Assembly: GCF_018070345.1 (NCBI RefSeq)
Contig: NZ_JAGPXX010000011.1
Location: forward strand, 62,001-126,000
Reading direction: 5' to 3'
From: Streptomyces sp. F63
Lineage (GTDB): Bacteria > Actinomycetota > Actinomycetes > Streptomycetales > Streptomycetaceae
Length of the DNA: 64,000 nt
In this document: positions 43,347-52,445 of the stretch, in pieces
How the letters are laid out: each line of letters opens with the position of its first letter
Position numbering within the stretch: the first letter of the stretch is position 1
Translations under genes and position numbers: made by a program
The notes under the pieces: generated by a model
Told to the model about the DNA's origin: nothing
Databases searched by the model: none
What the model saw: the letters and a program-made list of their open reading frames with translations, nothing else

Positions 43347-45347
43347 ATGCGCCATCACGACCTGAACACCGGACCCGACGGCCCGTGGACTCCGCCGGTG
43401 CCCGACGCGGAGCGCCCGGTCGAATTGCGGCGCGTCCTGCGCCTGTTCCGCCCGTACCGGGGCCGGCTGGCGCTCGTCGGGCTGCTCGTCGGCGCCGCCT
43501 CGCTGGTCTCCGTGGCGACGCCGTTCATGCTGCGCGAGATCCTCGACACCGCGATCCCCGAGGGACGGACGGGCCTGCTGAGCCTGCTGGCCCTCGGCAT
43601 GCTGGCCGCCGCCGTGGCCGGAGGCGTCTTCGGCGTGCTCCAGACGCTGATCTCGACCACCGTCGGCCAGCGGGTGATGCACGACCTGCGCACCGCCGTC
43701 TACGACCGGCTGCAGCGCATGCCGCTCGCCTTCTTCACCCGCACCCGCACCGGGGAGGTCCAGTCCCGCATCGCCAACGACATCGGCGGAATGCAGGCCA
43801 CCGTCACCTCCACGGCCACCTCGCTGGTCTCCAACCTCACCAGTGTCGTCGCCACCGTCGTGGCCATGCTGGCCCTGGACTGGCGGCTGACCGCGGTGTC
43901 GCTGCTCCTGCTGCCGCTCTTCGTCTGGATCAGCCGCCGGGTCGGGCGGGAGCGGAAGAAGATCACGGCGCAGCGGCAGAAGCAGATGGCGGCGATGTCC
44001 GCGATGGTCACGGAGTCCCTCTCCGTCAGCGGCATCCTGCTCGGCCGGACGATGGGGCGGGCGGACTCCCTGGCGGACCAGTTCGCGGACGAGTCCGAAC
44101 GGCTGGCGCGGCTGGAGATCCGCTCCAGTATGGCGGGCCGCTGGCGCATGGCCGTCATCGGCGTCGTCATGGCCGCCATGCCCGCGGTCATCTACTGGGC
44201 CGCCGGGATGGCCCTGCGCGCGGGCGGACCTCAGATCTCGATCGGCACGCTCGTGGCCTTCGTCTCCCTCCAGCAGGGTCTGTTCCGCCCCACGGTCAGC
44301 CTGCTGTCGACCGGGGTCCAGCTGCAGGCGTCGCTCGCCCTCTTCCAGCGCATCTTCGAGTACCTCGATCTCCGGGTGGACATCACCGAGCCCGAGCGGC
44401 CGGTGCACTTGGAGCGGGTGCGCGGTGACGTGCGTTTCGACGGCGTCGACTTCCACTACGACCGGGACGGCGGCGCCGAGCCGACGCTCTCCGGCGTCGA
44501 CCTCACCGTCCCGGCCGGCGGCAGCCTCGCGGTGGTCGGCCCCACCGGTTCGGGCAAGAGCACTCTCGGCTGTCTCGTCCCGCGCCTGTACGACGTGACG
44601 GGCGGCCGGGTACTGCTGGACGGCACCGATGTCCGGGACCTCTCCTTCGACACGCTCGCCCGGGCCGTGGGCGTGGTCTCCCAGGAGACGTACCTCTTCC
44701 ACGCCTCGGTGGCCGACAACCTCCGGTTCGCCAAGCCCGGGGCCACCGACGAGGAGATCCGGGACGCCGCCCGGGCCGCCCAGATCCACGACCACATCGA
44801 GAGCCTCCCGGACGGCTACGACACCCTCGTCGGCGAACGCGGCTACCGCTTCTCCGGCGGTGAGAAGCAGCGCCTGGCCATCGCCCGGACGATCCTGCGC
44901 GACCCGCCGGTCCTCATCCTCGACGAGGCCACCAGCGCCCTGGACACCCACACCGAACAGGCCGTGCAGCGGGCGGTCGACGAACTCTCCGCGCGCCGCA
45001 CGACGATCACCATCGCCCACCGGCTGTCCACCATCCGCGAGGCGGACCAGATCGTGGTCCTCGACGGCGGGCGGATCGCGGAGCGCGGCACGCACCCGGA
45101 GCTCATGGCCCGGGGCGGGCGCTACGCGGCCCTCGTCCGCCGGGACGCCGAGAACACCGAGAACGCCGGGACGGCACCGGGTGACGGTGCCGACGCCGAC
45201 CCCGCCTCCGCGGAGGGGGCCCGTGCCGGCGGCACCGCCGCGCCCGGCGCACCGGCGTCCACGGCCCGGAGCGGTCCGGCCGGCCCCGCTCCCGCGGCCC
45301 CGAGCGGCCCGGACGCCGCGGCCGCGCCGGTGGCCGCCGGCCCCTGA
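43347..45347 (+). CDS. ABC exporter, homodimeric type (permease-ATPase fusion)
   Basis: This 666-aa protein has six membrane segments (about 40-320), then a complete ATPase: Walker A GPTGSGKST near 398, Q-loop VSQETYLF, signature FSGGEKQRLAIA near 505, Walker B LILDEATSALD near 526 and His switch IAHRLST near 559. GAAGGA precedes the ATG. The last 70 residues are an Ala/Pro/Gly-rich tail with no visible motif. All catalytic elements are intact, in contrast to the nearby asymmetric pair. The substrate is unknown. Confidence 0.9.
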   Translation: MRHHDLNTGPDGPWTPPVPDAERPVELRRVLRLFRPYRGRLALVGLLVGAASLVSVATPFMLREILDTAIPEGRTGLLSLLALGMLAAAVAGGVFGVLQTLISTTVGQRVMHDLRTAVYDRLQRMPLAFFTRTRTGEVQSRIANDIGGMQATVTSTATSLVSNLTSVVATVVAMLALDWRLTAVSLLLLPLFVWISRRVGRERKKITAQRQKQMAAMSAMVTESLSVSGILLGRTMGRADSLADQFADESERLARLEIRSSMAGRWRMAVIGVVMAAMPAVIYWAAGMALRAGGPQISIGTLVAFVSLQQGLFRPTVSLLSTGVQLQASLALFQRIFEYLDLRVDITEPERPVHLERVRGDVRFDGVDFHYDRDGGAEPTLSGVDLTVPAGGSLAVVGPTGSGKSTLGCLVPRLYDVTGGRVLLDGTDVRDLSFDTLARAVGVVSQETYLFHASVADNLRFAKPGATDEEIRDAARAAQIHDHIESLPDGYDTLVGERGYRFSGGEKQRLAIARTILRDPPVLILDEATSALDTHTEQAVQRAVDELSARRTTITIAHRLSTIREADQIVVLDGGRIAERGTHPELMARGGRYAALVRRDAENTENAGTAPGDGADADPASAEGARAGGTAAPGAPASTARSGPAGPAPAAPSGPDAAAAPVAAGP

Positions 45348-45360
45348 GGGGCGGGGCCGC

Positions 45361-46458
45361 TCAGCCGGCGGCCCGCGCCGGCGACTCCAGCAGCCGCCGG
45401 ATCTCGCGGACGGCCGCGCGCCCGTAGCGGTTGGCGCCGACGGTGCTGGCCGACGGCCCGTAGCCGAGCAGATGCACCCGCGGGTCGCGGACCGCGCGCG
45501 TGCCCTCCAGGCGGATGCCGCCGCCCGGTTCGCGCAGGCGCAGCGGGGCGAGATGGCCGAGGGCCGCGCGGAAGCCGGTGGCCCAGACGATCGAGTCGGC
45601 CGCGGCCGTACTGCCGTCGTCCCAGGCCACGCCCCGCGGGGTGATCCGGGTGAACATCGGCCGCCGCTCCAGGACACCGCTCTCCCGGCCGCGCCGCACC
45701 GCCTCGTTCATGACCAGCCCGGTCACCGAGACCACGCTGCGCGGCGGCAGCCCGGCCCGTACGCGCTCGTCGACCAGGGCGACGGCCTCCCGGCCGCGCC
45801 GCTCGTCGAACGGCCCGGCGCGGAACACCGGCGGGCGCCGGGTCACCCAGACGGTGTCCGCGGCCACTTCGGCGATCTCCAGCAGATGCTGGACGGCGGA
45901 GGTGCCGCCGCCGACCACGACCACCCGCTCGCCCGCGAAGTCCTCGGGGCCCCGGTAGCCGGCCGTGTGGACCTGCCGGCCGCGGAAGGTCTCCGCGCCC
46001 GGGCAGTGAGGCAGGAACGGGCGTTCCCAGGTGCCGGTCGCGTTGATCAGTGCCCGTGCCGACCAGTCGCCGTCGTCCCGGGTGCGCACCAGCAGCCGTC
46101 CGCCGGGTCCCTCCGACACGGAGGTGACGTCCACCGGCCGGCGCGCCCGCAGGTCGAACGTCCGCTCGTAGCGGGCGAAGTAGTCACCGATGACCTCGGA
46201 GGACGGACGGTCCTCGGGAGCGTTCACCAGGGGCAGCCCCGGCAGGTCGTACATGCCGTGCACCCTGCCGTACGTGAGCGAGGGCCACCGGAACTGCCAG
46301 GCGCCGCCGGGCGCGGGGGAGTGGTCCAGAAGGGCGACACCGCGGCCCGGTTCCCAGCCCGCGCGCCGCAGGTGGTACGCGGCGGACAGACCGGCCTGAC
46401 CGGCGCCGACGACGGCCACGTCCACGTCCCGCGCGTCCCGCGTGCCTCTGTCCGTCAT
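45361..46458 (-). CDS. FAD-dependent flavoprotein monooxygenase (CzcO/FMO-like)
   Basis: The 365-aa enzyme has the FAD motif VVGAGQAG at residues 16-23, a WQFRWPSLTYG segment, the NADPH-binding motif VVVGGGTSAVQHLLE near 180 and WATGF near 290. It is shorter than Baeyer-Villiger monooxygenases and lacks the FxGxxxHxxxW fingerprint in usual form. It converges with the ABC exporter (13-bp gap) and is divergent from YjbQ. The substrate is unknown. Confidence 0.82.
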   Translation of the reverse strand: MTDRGTRDARDVDVAVVGAGQAGLSAAYHLRRAGWEPGRGVALLDHSPAPGGAWQFRWPSLTYGRVHGMYDLPGLPLVNAPEDRPSSEVIGDYFARYERTFDLRARRPVDVTSVSEGPGGRLLVRTRDDGDWSARALINATGTWERPFLPHCPGAETFRGRQVHTAGYRGPEDFAGERVVVVGGGTSAVQHLLEIAEVAADTVWVTRRPPVFRAGPFDERRGREAVALVDERVRAGLPPRSVVSVTGLVMNEAVRRGRESGVLERRPMFTRITPRGVAWDDGSTAAADSIVWATGFRAALGHLAPLRLREPGGGIRLEGTRAVRDPRVHLLGYGPSASTVGANRYGRAAVREIRRLLESPARAAG

Positions 46459-46523
46459 GGCTCCGGCAACGCCATGGGGCCCCGGAGTCTTCCCCTCCCG
46501 GCCCGGTCGGCCAGGATGGGGGC

Positions 46524-46946
46524 ATGTCCGATGCCTTCACCACCCGCACGATCGACATCGCCACCGGCTCCACGGAGACGGTCCACGACCTGACGGGGAC
46601 CTGTGTCGAGTTCCTGCGGACCTCGGCCTCCGGGCGTGACGGTCTGCTCAACATCTTCGTACCGCACGCCACCGCCGGGATCGCGATCCTCGAAACCGGC
46701 GCGGGCAGCGACGACGACCTGCTCGCCACGCTGCACGACCTGCTGCCGGCGGACGACCGGTGGCGGCACCGGCACGGCAGTCCCGGGCACGGCCGCGACC
46801 ACGTCCTCCCCGCCCTCGTCCCGCCGCACGCCACGCTGCCGGTGGTCGGCGGGCGGCTGGAGCTGGGCACCTGGCAGTCGGTCTGCCTGGTCGACACCAA
46901 CCGCGACAACCCGGATCGCACCGTCCGGCTGTCCTTCCTCGGCTGA
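46524..46946 (+). CDS. YjbQ/UPF0047 family protein (secondary thiamine-phosphate synthase-like)
   Basis: This 140-aa protein has the family pattern VPHATAGIAILE at about residues 46-57, DDRWRHRHG near 76 and GTWQSVCLVDTNRDN near 113, with the conserved histidines. Homologues have weak thiamine-phosphate synthase activity; the physiological role is unresolved. It is divergent from the flavoprotein gene with 65 bp between the starts. Confidence 0.88.
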   Translation: MSDAFTTRTIDIATGSTETVHDLTGTCVEFLRTSASGRDGLLNIFVPHATAGIAILETGAGSDDDLLATLHDLLPADDRWRHRHGSPGHGRDHVLPALVPPHATLPVVGGRLELGTWQSVCLVDTNRDNPDRTVRLSFLG

Positions 46947-47320
46947 GCCGGGAGGGGCGGCCGGCCCGCCCCGTGTGACGGAGCCCCCGGGGCCGCTCCG
47001 TGACGCCCTCCGTGTTCCGGCCCGGGCGCCGGTGATCTGCCGTGAAGTACTCCGGCGCGGCCCCCGCGAGAAGGAGCGGGGAGCCTCCGGCGAGCAGGAG
47101 GAGACCGGGGGAGGGCGCGGAACGGCCACGGGGCGGGCCCGCCGCGGCGGTTGCGTGCCCCCGGCGGCTCTTCGAGGCGCTGCACCGGCGCTCTGTGGGC
47201 GCGGTGATGTGCTGCGCGGCCCGGCGCGTCCCGCGTGTCGGCCCGGCACGGGGCGACGTCCCGCCCGGCCTTCGCGGCATGGCCGGCAGGCGGCAGGAGC
47301 CGGAGTGCCCGGACGGGGCG
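46947..47320. other. 374-bp intergenic stretch
   Basis: It lies between yjbQ and the convergent Lrp-type gene. It is extremely GC-rich with several short inverted repeats (for example GGAGGGGCGGCCGGCCCGCCCC after the yjbQ stop, about 46950-46971) that could end transcription. The open frames through it are Arg/Pro-rich and lack start signals. No gene can be supported. Confidence 0.45.
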
Positions 47321-47830
47321 TCAGCCCGCGCGGTCCGCGGACCGGCGCAGCGACTCCACCAGCGGGCGCGCCCGGTACGGCACCCGCTCGCGCAACGCGA
47401 CGTCCGTACGGGTCCGCACGACGCCCGGGAGCCGGATCAGCCGCTGGATGACGTCCTCCAGATGGCCGTTGTCGCGGGCGACGACACGGGTCAGCAGATC
47501 CCCTCCGCCGGTGACCGAGAACGCCTCGATGATCTCCGGGATCTCCGCCAGGGCGTCGCCGACGTCCACCAGATGGCCCTGCGTCACCTCGATGTGCACA
47601 AAGGCCAGCACGGGATGGCCGAGTGCGGCGAACGACAGCCGCGGCCCCTCGTCGCGGATCAGCCCGTCGCGCTCCATGCGCTCCAGCCGGGCCTGGAGCG
47701 TTCCGCGGGCCACGCCGAGAATCCGGGCGTACTCACGCACGCTGGTGCGGGGCTGTTCCAGCAGCAGTTCCAGGATGCGTGCGTCCAGCGCGTCCGGCGT
47801 GCCGGCTCCCCGGGCGTGTGGGGACGGCAT
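47321..47830 (-). CDS. Lrp/AsnC-family transcriptional regulator
   Basis: This 169-aa protein from ATG 47830 has an HTH at about residues 25-60 (TSVREYARILGVARGTLQARLERME) and a RAM/AsnC effector domain (FVHIEVTQG, TGGGDLLTRVVARDN). It is divergent from a FUSC-type aromatic-acid exporter, and a 23-bp near-perfect palindrome lies 38 bp upstream of its start. Control of that exporter and of itself is likely. The effector could be an aromatic amino acid or aromatic acid, by analogy only. Confidence 0.87.
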   Translation of the reverse strand: MPSPHARGAGTPDALDARILELLLEQPRTSVREYARILGVARGTLQARLERMERDGLIRDEGPRLSFAALGHPVLAFVHIEVTQGHLVDVGDALAEIPEIIEAFSVTGGGDLLTRVVARDNGHLEDVIQRLIRLPGVVRTRTDVALRERVPYRARPLVESLRRSADRAG

Positions 47831-47867
47831 GGGCCAACGGCCCCCTTCCGGTCGAAATCGGCAGGGA

Positions 47868-47890
47868 GCACTGTACCAATGGCACAGTGC
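47868..47890. promoter_or_regulatory. 23-bp palindromic operator between lrp-type and FUSC genes
   Basis: Arms GCACTGT (47868-47874) and ACAGTGC (47884-47890) are perfect. Inside, CCA and TGG (47876-47878 and 47880-47882) also pair around a central A, with a single mismatch (47875/47883). The length and symmetry suit an Lrp/AsnC dimer. It lies in the divergent region, 38 bp from the lrp start and about 200 bp from the FUSC start. Confidence 0.7.
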
Positions 47891-48090
47891 CCGGCCGTTC
47901 GTTTGAGCCAGCGGTCGACCGGATGCTTTCATGGCTCCATAGCTGGCGTTGCGATGGACTGCGCCGGACGGCAAGGAAGCCGCTTCCGGGTCCCGCAGCG
48001 CCTTTTCCCTGCCCCGGCGCGCACGGCCGCGCGCCCCGGGCGGACCGCGCCCCCGGCGAAACCGACGACGACGAGAGGCAGGATCCCGCT

Positions 48091-49635
48091 GTGCCCCGAC
48101 TCGGCCCCATCTCCGCCGTCGCGGTCCTCCGCACCCTGTCCCCGGCTCCCGACCCGGGCCTGCACCGGCTGCGGACCGCGGCGCGTGCCGTGCTCGGCGT
48201 CGGGCTGTCCGTCGCCGCGGCCGTCGCCGCGGGACTGCCGCTGCCGGCTGCGGTCACCGGCGGTCTCGCGGCCCTGCTGGCGCTGTTCACCGTGACCGAC
48301 CCGTCGGTGCGGCGGCAGGCCGCCACCACCGCGCTGCTGCCGGCGGCCGGACTGCCCGTGCTCGCGCTGGCCACCGTCCTGCGGGAGGACCCGGTGCTCC
48401 GGGACGGCGCGTTCCTGCTGGTCGTCCTCGGCGGCGTCTACGCCCGGCGCTGGGGGCCGCGCGGGCACGCCCTCGGCATCTTCGCCTTCATGATGTTCTT
48501 CGCCGTTCAGTTCCTGGACGCGGTACCGGGCCGGCTGCCGGAGCTGTCCGCGGCCGTGCTGCTGTCCGTCGCGGTGTCGGGAGCCGTGCGGTTCGCTGCC
48601 TGGCCGATCGAACGGCGCACCCCTCCGCCCGAGCTGCCCGCCCCGCAGGGCGGACGAGGACTGGGCCGCCCCACGACCCGGCAGGCGGTCCAGGCCACGG
48701 CGGCGTGCGCGCTGGCCCTGGGCGCGGGCCAGGCGCTTTCGCAGGAGCGGTGGTACTGGGCGGTGGGCACCGTCTGGTGGATCTTCGTCAACACCGCTTC
48801 GCGCGGTGAGACCCTGGTCCGCGGCTGGCGGCGTGTGGTCGGCACCGTCACGGGTGTCGCCGCGGGGCTGTTCACGGCCGTACCGCTGCACGGCCAGCCC
48901 GCGCCGAGCGCCGTCCTCGTGGCCGTCTGCGTGTTCGGGATCTTCTACACGGCACCGCTCTCGTACAGCTGGATGATGTTCTTCGTGACGGTCATGGCGG
49001 GGCTTCTCTACGGCCTGCTCGGCGTGCTGGACGAGGCGCTGCTCGCGCTGCGCGTCGCCGAGACGCTGGCCGGCGCGGTGGCCGTGGCGCTCGCCGTGGC
49101 CGTCGTCCTCCCCGTCACCACACACGCCTCCACGGACGCCTGGATCCAGCGCTCCCTGATGTGCGTCCGGCAGTGCACGGCGGAGGCGTCCCGCCGCCTG
49201 GCCGGTGACGGGAACGCGGACCCGGCGCCGCACGCCGACGCGCTCGGACCGCTGCTCGACCGGGTGCGGGTCTCCGTGGCCCCGCTCCTCCACCCGCTCA
49301 ACCCGTTCACCGCCCGAAGGGAGCGGGCCCGCCGGATCGTCGCCCTGCTCGACGAGTGCGCCGGCCACCTGCGCGACCTCACGGAGCTCGCGGCCGACCC
49401 GGCCGCCTCCCACGACACCCGGCTGACCGACGCCTGCCGTCGGGTGGAGGCGGCGGTGGCCGCGCTCGTCACCCCCGGAGCCGCGGTCGCGGCCGCCCGG
49501 CCCGCCCCCGTGGAAGCACCACGGCATCCGGGCGCCGAACGCGCCCTCGCCTGCCTGCACGGCCTGGAGGAGGCGCTCGCATCGCTCGCCGCTCCGCTGC
49601 GCTGCTCTCCGCGCGCGCCCCTGGCGTCCTCCTGA
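48091..49635 (+). CDS. FUSC-family aromatic acid exporter
   Basis: The 514-aa protein from GTG 48091 (GAGAGGCAGGA upstream) has two sets of membrane helices (about 25-175 and 205-355), the second with GQALSQERWYWAVGTVWWIFVN and SYSWMMFFVTVMAGLLYGLLG. A soluble C-terminal helical domain follows. This is the AaeB/FUSC architecture that exports hydroxylated aromatic acids. Together with the Lrp regulator it may relieve overload of intermediates from the hydroxycinnamate/protocatechuate pathways, which is inference. Confidence 0.83.
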   Translation: MPRLGPISAVAVLRTLSPAPDPGLHRLRTAARAVLGVGLSVAAAVAAGLPLPAAVTGGLAALLALFTVTDPSVRRQAATTALLPAAGLPVLALATVLREDPVLRDGAFLLVVLGGVYARRWGPRGHALGIFAFMMFFAVQFLDAVPGRLPELSAAVLLSVAVSGAVRFAAWPIERRTPPPELPAPQGGRGLGRPTTRQAVQATAACALALGAGQALSQERWYWAVGTVWWIFVNTASRGETLVRGWRRVVGTVTGVAAGLFTAVPLHGQPAPSAVLVAVCVFGIFYTAPLSYSWMMFFVTVMAGLLYGLLGVLDEALLALRVAETLAGAVAVALAVAVVLPVTTHASTDAWIQRSLMCVRQCTAEASRRLAGDGNADPAPHADALGPLLDRVRVSVAPLLHPLNPFTARRERARRIVALLDECAGHLRDLTELAADPAASHDTRLTDACRRVEAAVAALVTPGAAVAAARPAPVEAPRHPGAERALACLHGLEEALASLAAPLRCSPRAPLASS

Positions 49636-49791
49636 GCCTGCGGGGTCGGGGGCGGCAGCGGGAAGGCGTGTCGGCGCACCGGCCGCGGGCACCCGCGACA
49701 CGGAGAAGGGCGGGGCCGTCGTACGGCCGCCGCCCCTCGAACTGCGGGACCGGGACGCCGCCCGCGTGCGGGGCATCCGTGTCCCGGCCGG

Positions 49792-50736
49792 TCAGCGCAG
49801 AGGCTGGGCCTGCTGCGGTGTGATGCCCAGGGCCGCCGCGTACTGCGAGAGCACCAGCCTGCCGATCGCCGGATAGGAGCCCAGGGACTCCCCCGACGCG
49901 CAGCCCGCCTCGGCGGCGGCGGCCTCCAGCAGCCCCTCGGGGAGCTCGGGCCCGATCAGATACGGCGCGAGCGCGAGCTGCGCCGAGCCGGCGCCCCGCA
50001 GCTCCTCCGCGGCCTTTCCGATGGAGCCCTCGACGTCCAGCGCGGCGGCGAGCACCGGAACCGCGAGACGGGCGGCGAGGAGCATGCCGGTGATGCCGGC
50101 GGCCTGCACGGCGTCCTCACCGCCGACGGTGGCGAGGATGATGCCGTCGGCGGCCGTGGCGACGGTGAACAGCCGTGCCCGGTCGGCGCGGGCGAGCCCG
50201 GCCTCCGACAGCCGCACGTGCAGGGCTTCCGCCAGGAGGGGGTGCGGGCCGAGCGCCTCGGTCAGCTCGGCGGACGTCCGGCTGTCCATGACGGCCTGCC
50301 GGATGCGGCGGGTGAGCGCGCTGTCCGGGCCGGCGAGCAGCGGCACCACGACGGCGTCGGGGGCGTCCTCGCCGATGGCGGGGATCCGTCCTCCTTCCGT
50401 CCCGGCGCTCTCGGCCGCCTCGGTGGCGCGGGCCAGCCGGGCGGCACGGTCCGCCGCGGCCCGGGAGAGCACGGACGACAGTGCGGGGAACTCGTCGTCA
50501 CCGCCGTCGATGTATCCGATGTGGGCGTGCAGGCCCGGCAGCTCGGACCGGGCGATGCTGACGACCTCTTCCGCCAGGCTGCGGGAGGCCGCGTCGGGCG
50601 TGCCGGGCACCGCCAGCACCAGCGCGGGGGCACCCTCCGGCGCCGCCAGCGGCTCCGGTTTCCGGTGCCGACCGGGCTGGCGGGGACGCGGCATTCGTAC
50701 GGGCAGGCCCGGTGCGGGCCCTGTGGGGGTGCTCAT
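49792..50736 (-). CDS. CbiX/SirB-like protein lacking catalytic histidines
   Basis: This 314-aa protein has the two-repeat chelatase layout (ALVLAVPGTPDAASRSLAEEVVSIARSELPG near residue 38; VVVPLLAGPDSALTRRIRQ near 127; a second half with LAPYLIGPELPEGLLE near 260). True sirohydrochlorin chelatases begin LVGHGSR and have a later GxH; here these positions read AVPGTPD and AGPDSA, so the metal-binding histidines are missing. It is therefore probably not an active ferrochelatase. Its role is unknown. The start is ATG 50736. Confidence 0.72.
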   Translation of the reverse strand: MSTPTGPAPGLPVRMPRPRQPGRHRKPEPLAAPEGAPALVLAVPGTPDAASRSLAEEVVSIARSELPGLHAHIGYIDGGDDEFPALSSVLSRAAADRAARLARATEAAESAGTEGGRIPAIGEDAPDAVVVPLLAGPDSALTRRIRQAVMDSRTSAELTEALGPHPLLAEALHVRLSEAGLARADRARLFTVATAADGIILATVGGEDAVQAAGITGMLLAARLAVPVLAAALDVEGSIGKAAEELRGAGSAQLALAPYLIGPELPEGLLEAAAAEAGCASGESLGSYPAIGRLVLSQYAAALGITPQQAQPLR

Positions 50737-50842
50737 GGCGCCGCATGTTAACCCTTTGGAGGGCTTTGGTGTTCGGGGAGGGTGCGGCTGTGCGCTCTTC
50801 GTCCACATTCGTCCGGCGCTTCGTTGCGTTACTCGGAGTACG

Positions 50843-52150
50843 TCAGCTGGGGGCGGGCGGGTGCGGACAGAGAGCGAGCAGGCTTCCGTCGACGGGAAGC
50901 CGCAGGCTGCCGCGGGCCAGTTCGCCGGCGATCCGCAGAGCGCCGTCGAGCGGGCCGCCCTCGGCGCTCACCGGGCGCGCGTGCGGCGCGAGCCGGGACA
51001 GCTCCTCCCGGAAGGGCTCCAGCAGAAGCGGCCCCATCCCGAGGAGACCGCCGGTGAAGGCCACCGGGCAGCCGGTGGCGGGCGGGCAGACAGCGGCCGT
51101 CGTCTCGGCGATGCCGCGGGCCGCGTCCCGCAGGATGCCGGCCGCCACCGGGTCCTCCCCGGCGCAGGCGGCCACCTCCGGCGCGAACGAGGCGAGGACG
51201 GCGGCGCGGTCGCTCCGCGGATAGAGCTGGGCCGGAAGACCGGCGGCCGGGCCGAAGACCGCCTCCAGCCGGGCCAGCAGCGCCTCCGAGCCGCCCCGGC
51301 GCCCGTCGTGGGCCCGGAGAGCCGCCTCCAGGCCGGCCCGGCCGATCCAGGCGCCTCCACCGCAGTCGCCGAGCAGATGACCCCAGCCGTCGGCCCGCCG
51401 CCAACCGCCGCCCGGAGCGGGGCGGTCCGGAGATCCGCCGGAAACCGGAGCCCCTTCCGGGGGCGTGCCGGCGCCCGGGAGGGCTCCCGGAGGGGCGGAC
51501 GGACGGGAGGCGGGGCGCCCGCCGGGCCCGGCGGGCCCGGCGGGTCCCCGGGCGGCACGGACCGGACCGGAGCCGGGCGGATCCCCGTGGCCGCGGGGCG
51601 CACCGGGGTGCGGGGAAGCGCCGGAGAGCCGGTGTCCCAGGGGAAGGTGGTCCCCGGCGCCGTGTGACGCGTCCGGGTCCGCCCCGAGGGCGATCACGCC
51701 GGTGCCCGCCGCGACGACCGCGCCCGCCCGCTGGCCGAGGGCTCCGGCGTAGGCGGTGACGGCGTCGGCTGCCAGCGCCAGCCGGCGGACGCCCAGTTCG
51801 GCGGCGAGGGCCCCCGGCAGCCGGGCCCGCAGATCACCGCCCAGGGTGGCCATCCCGGCGGCACCCACCGCCACCGCGGCCACGGCACCTCCGCGCCGTG
51901 GCCCGGCCTCTCCGGCCCGGGCCAGCAATTCCCGTACGGCGGGGAGCAGGAGGGCGAGCAGATGCCCGGCGTCGATGCCCCGGGGCCCCGTGCGCACGGG
52001 TTCGGTCCCGATCGCCTCCCCGGCCCGCTCGCCGTCCTCCGGACGGGCGAGAGCCACACGCAGTCCGGAGCCGCCGGAGTCGACTCCGACGACCCAGCGG
52101 CGCTCACCGCCGCGGTGCTTCCGTCCGCCGGCCTCCCGGGAGCCGCTCAT
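50843..52150 (-). CDS. BadF/BadG/BcrA/BcrD-type N-acetylglucosamine-kinase-like protein
   Basis: The 435-aa ASKHA-fold kinase has the phosphate-1 motif VVGVDSGGSGLRVAL at about residues 20-34, AVAVGAAGMATL near 95, the phosphate-2 AGTGVIALG near 148 and WGHLLGDCGGGAWIG near 260. Between the last two lies an insertion of about 75 residues, rich in Pro, Gly and Ala, absent from usual family members of about 320-350 aa. It may phosphorylate an amino sugar. The start is ATG 52150. A GC-rich 295-bp stretch up to ung holds no gene I can support. Confidence 0.78.
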   Translation of the reverse strand: MSGSREAGGRKHRGGERRWVVGVDSGGSGLRVALARPEDGERAGEAIGTEPVRTGPRGIDAGHLLALLLPAVRELLARAGEAGPRRGGAVAAVAVGAAGMATLGGDLRARLPGALAAELGVRRLALAADAVTAYAGALGQRAGAVVAAGTGVIALGADPDASHGAGDHLPLGHRLSGASPHPGAPRGHGDPPGSGPVRAARGPAGPAGPGGRPASRPSAPPGALPGAGTPPEGAPVSGGSPDRPAPGGGWRRADGWGHLLGDCGGGAWIGRAGLEAALRAHDGRRGGSEALLARLEAVFGPAAGLPAQLYPRSDRAAVLASFAPEVAACAGEDPVAAGILRDAARGIAETTAAVCPPATGCPVAFTGGLLGMGPLLLEPFREELSRLAPHARPVSAEGGPLDGALRIAGELARGSLRLPVDGSLLALCPHPPAPS

Positions 52151-52445
52151 GCTCCGTCTCCTCGCCGGCCGGCCGCCCCGGCAGGACCGGGTGCGCCCGC
52201 CGAGGAGAGCGGTGGGCGGCCGGCGGCGGACGCGCCCTGGGCTGCGGGCGCCGGTGCCTTCCGTGCGCGGCACCGGAGGAGACGCTGCCGCGGCCGGGGG
52301 ATGCCGGGCGCCCGCGGCTCCGGGCGGCCCTCCGGGGCGCTGTGGCCCGCCGGGCGCGAGCCCCGGACCGGCCGCCGTGCGCGGACCGGGGGTGCCTGCC
52401 GCCGCGCCGTGCGCGGGAGCGGGCCCGCCGCCCCCGCGCCGCACC

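Noticed and set aside
46947..47320. Possible small gene in the gap after yjbQ
   Set aside because: Frames are Arg/Pro-rich in both directions, with no ribosome binding site and no membrane or domain pattern.
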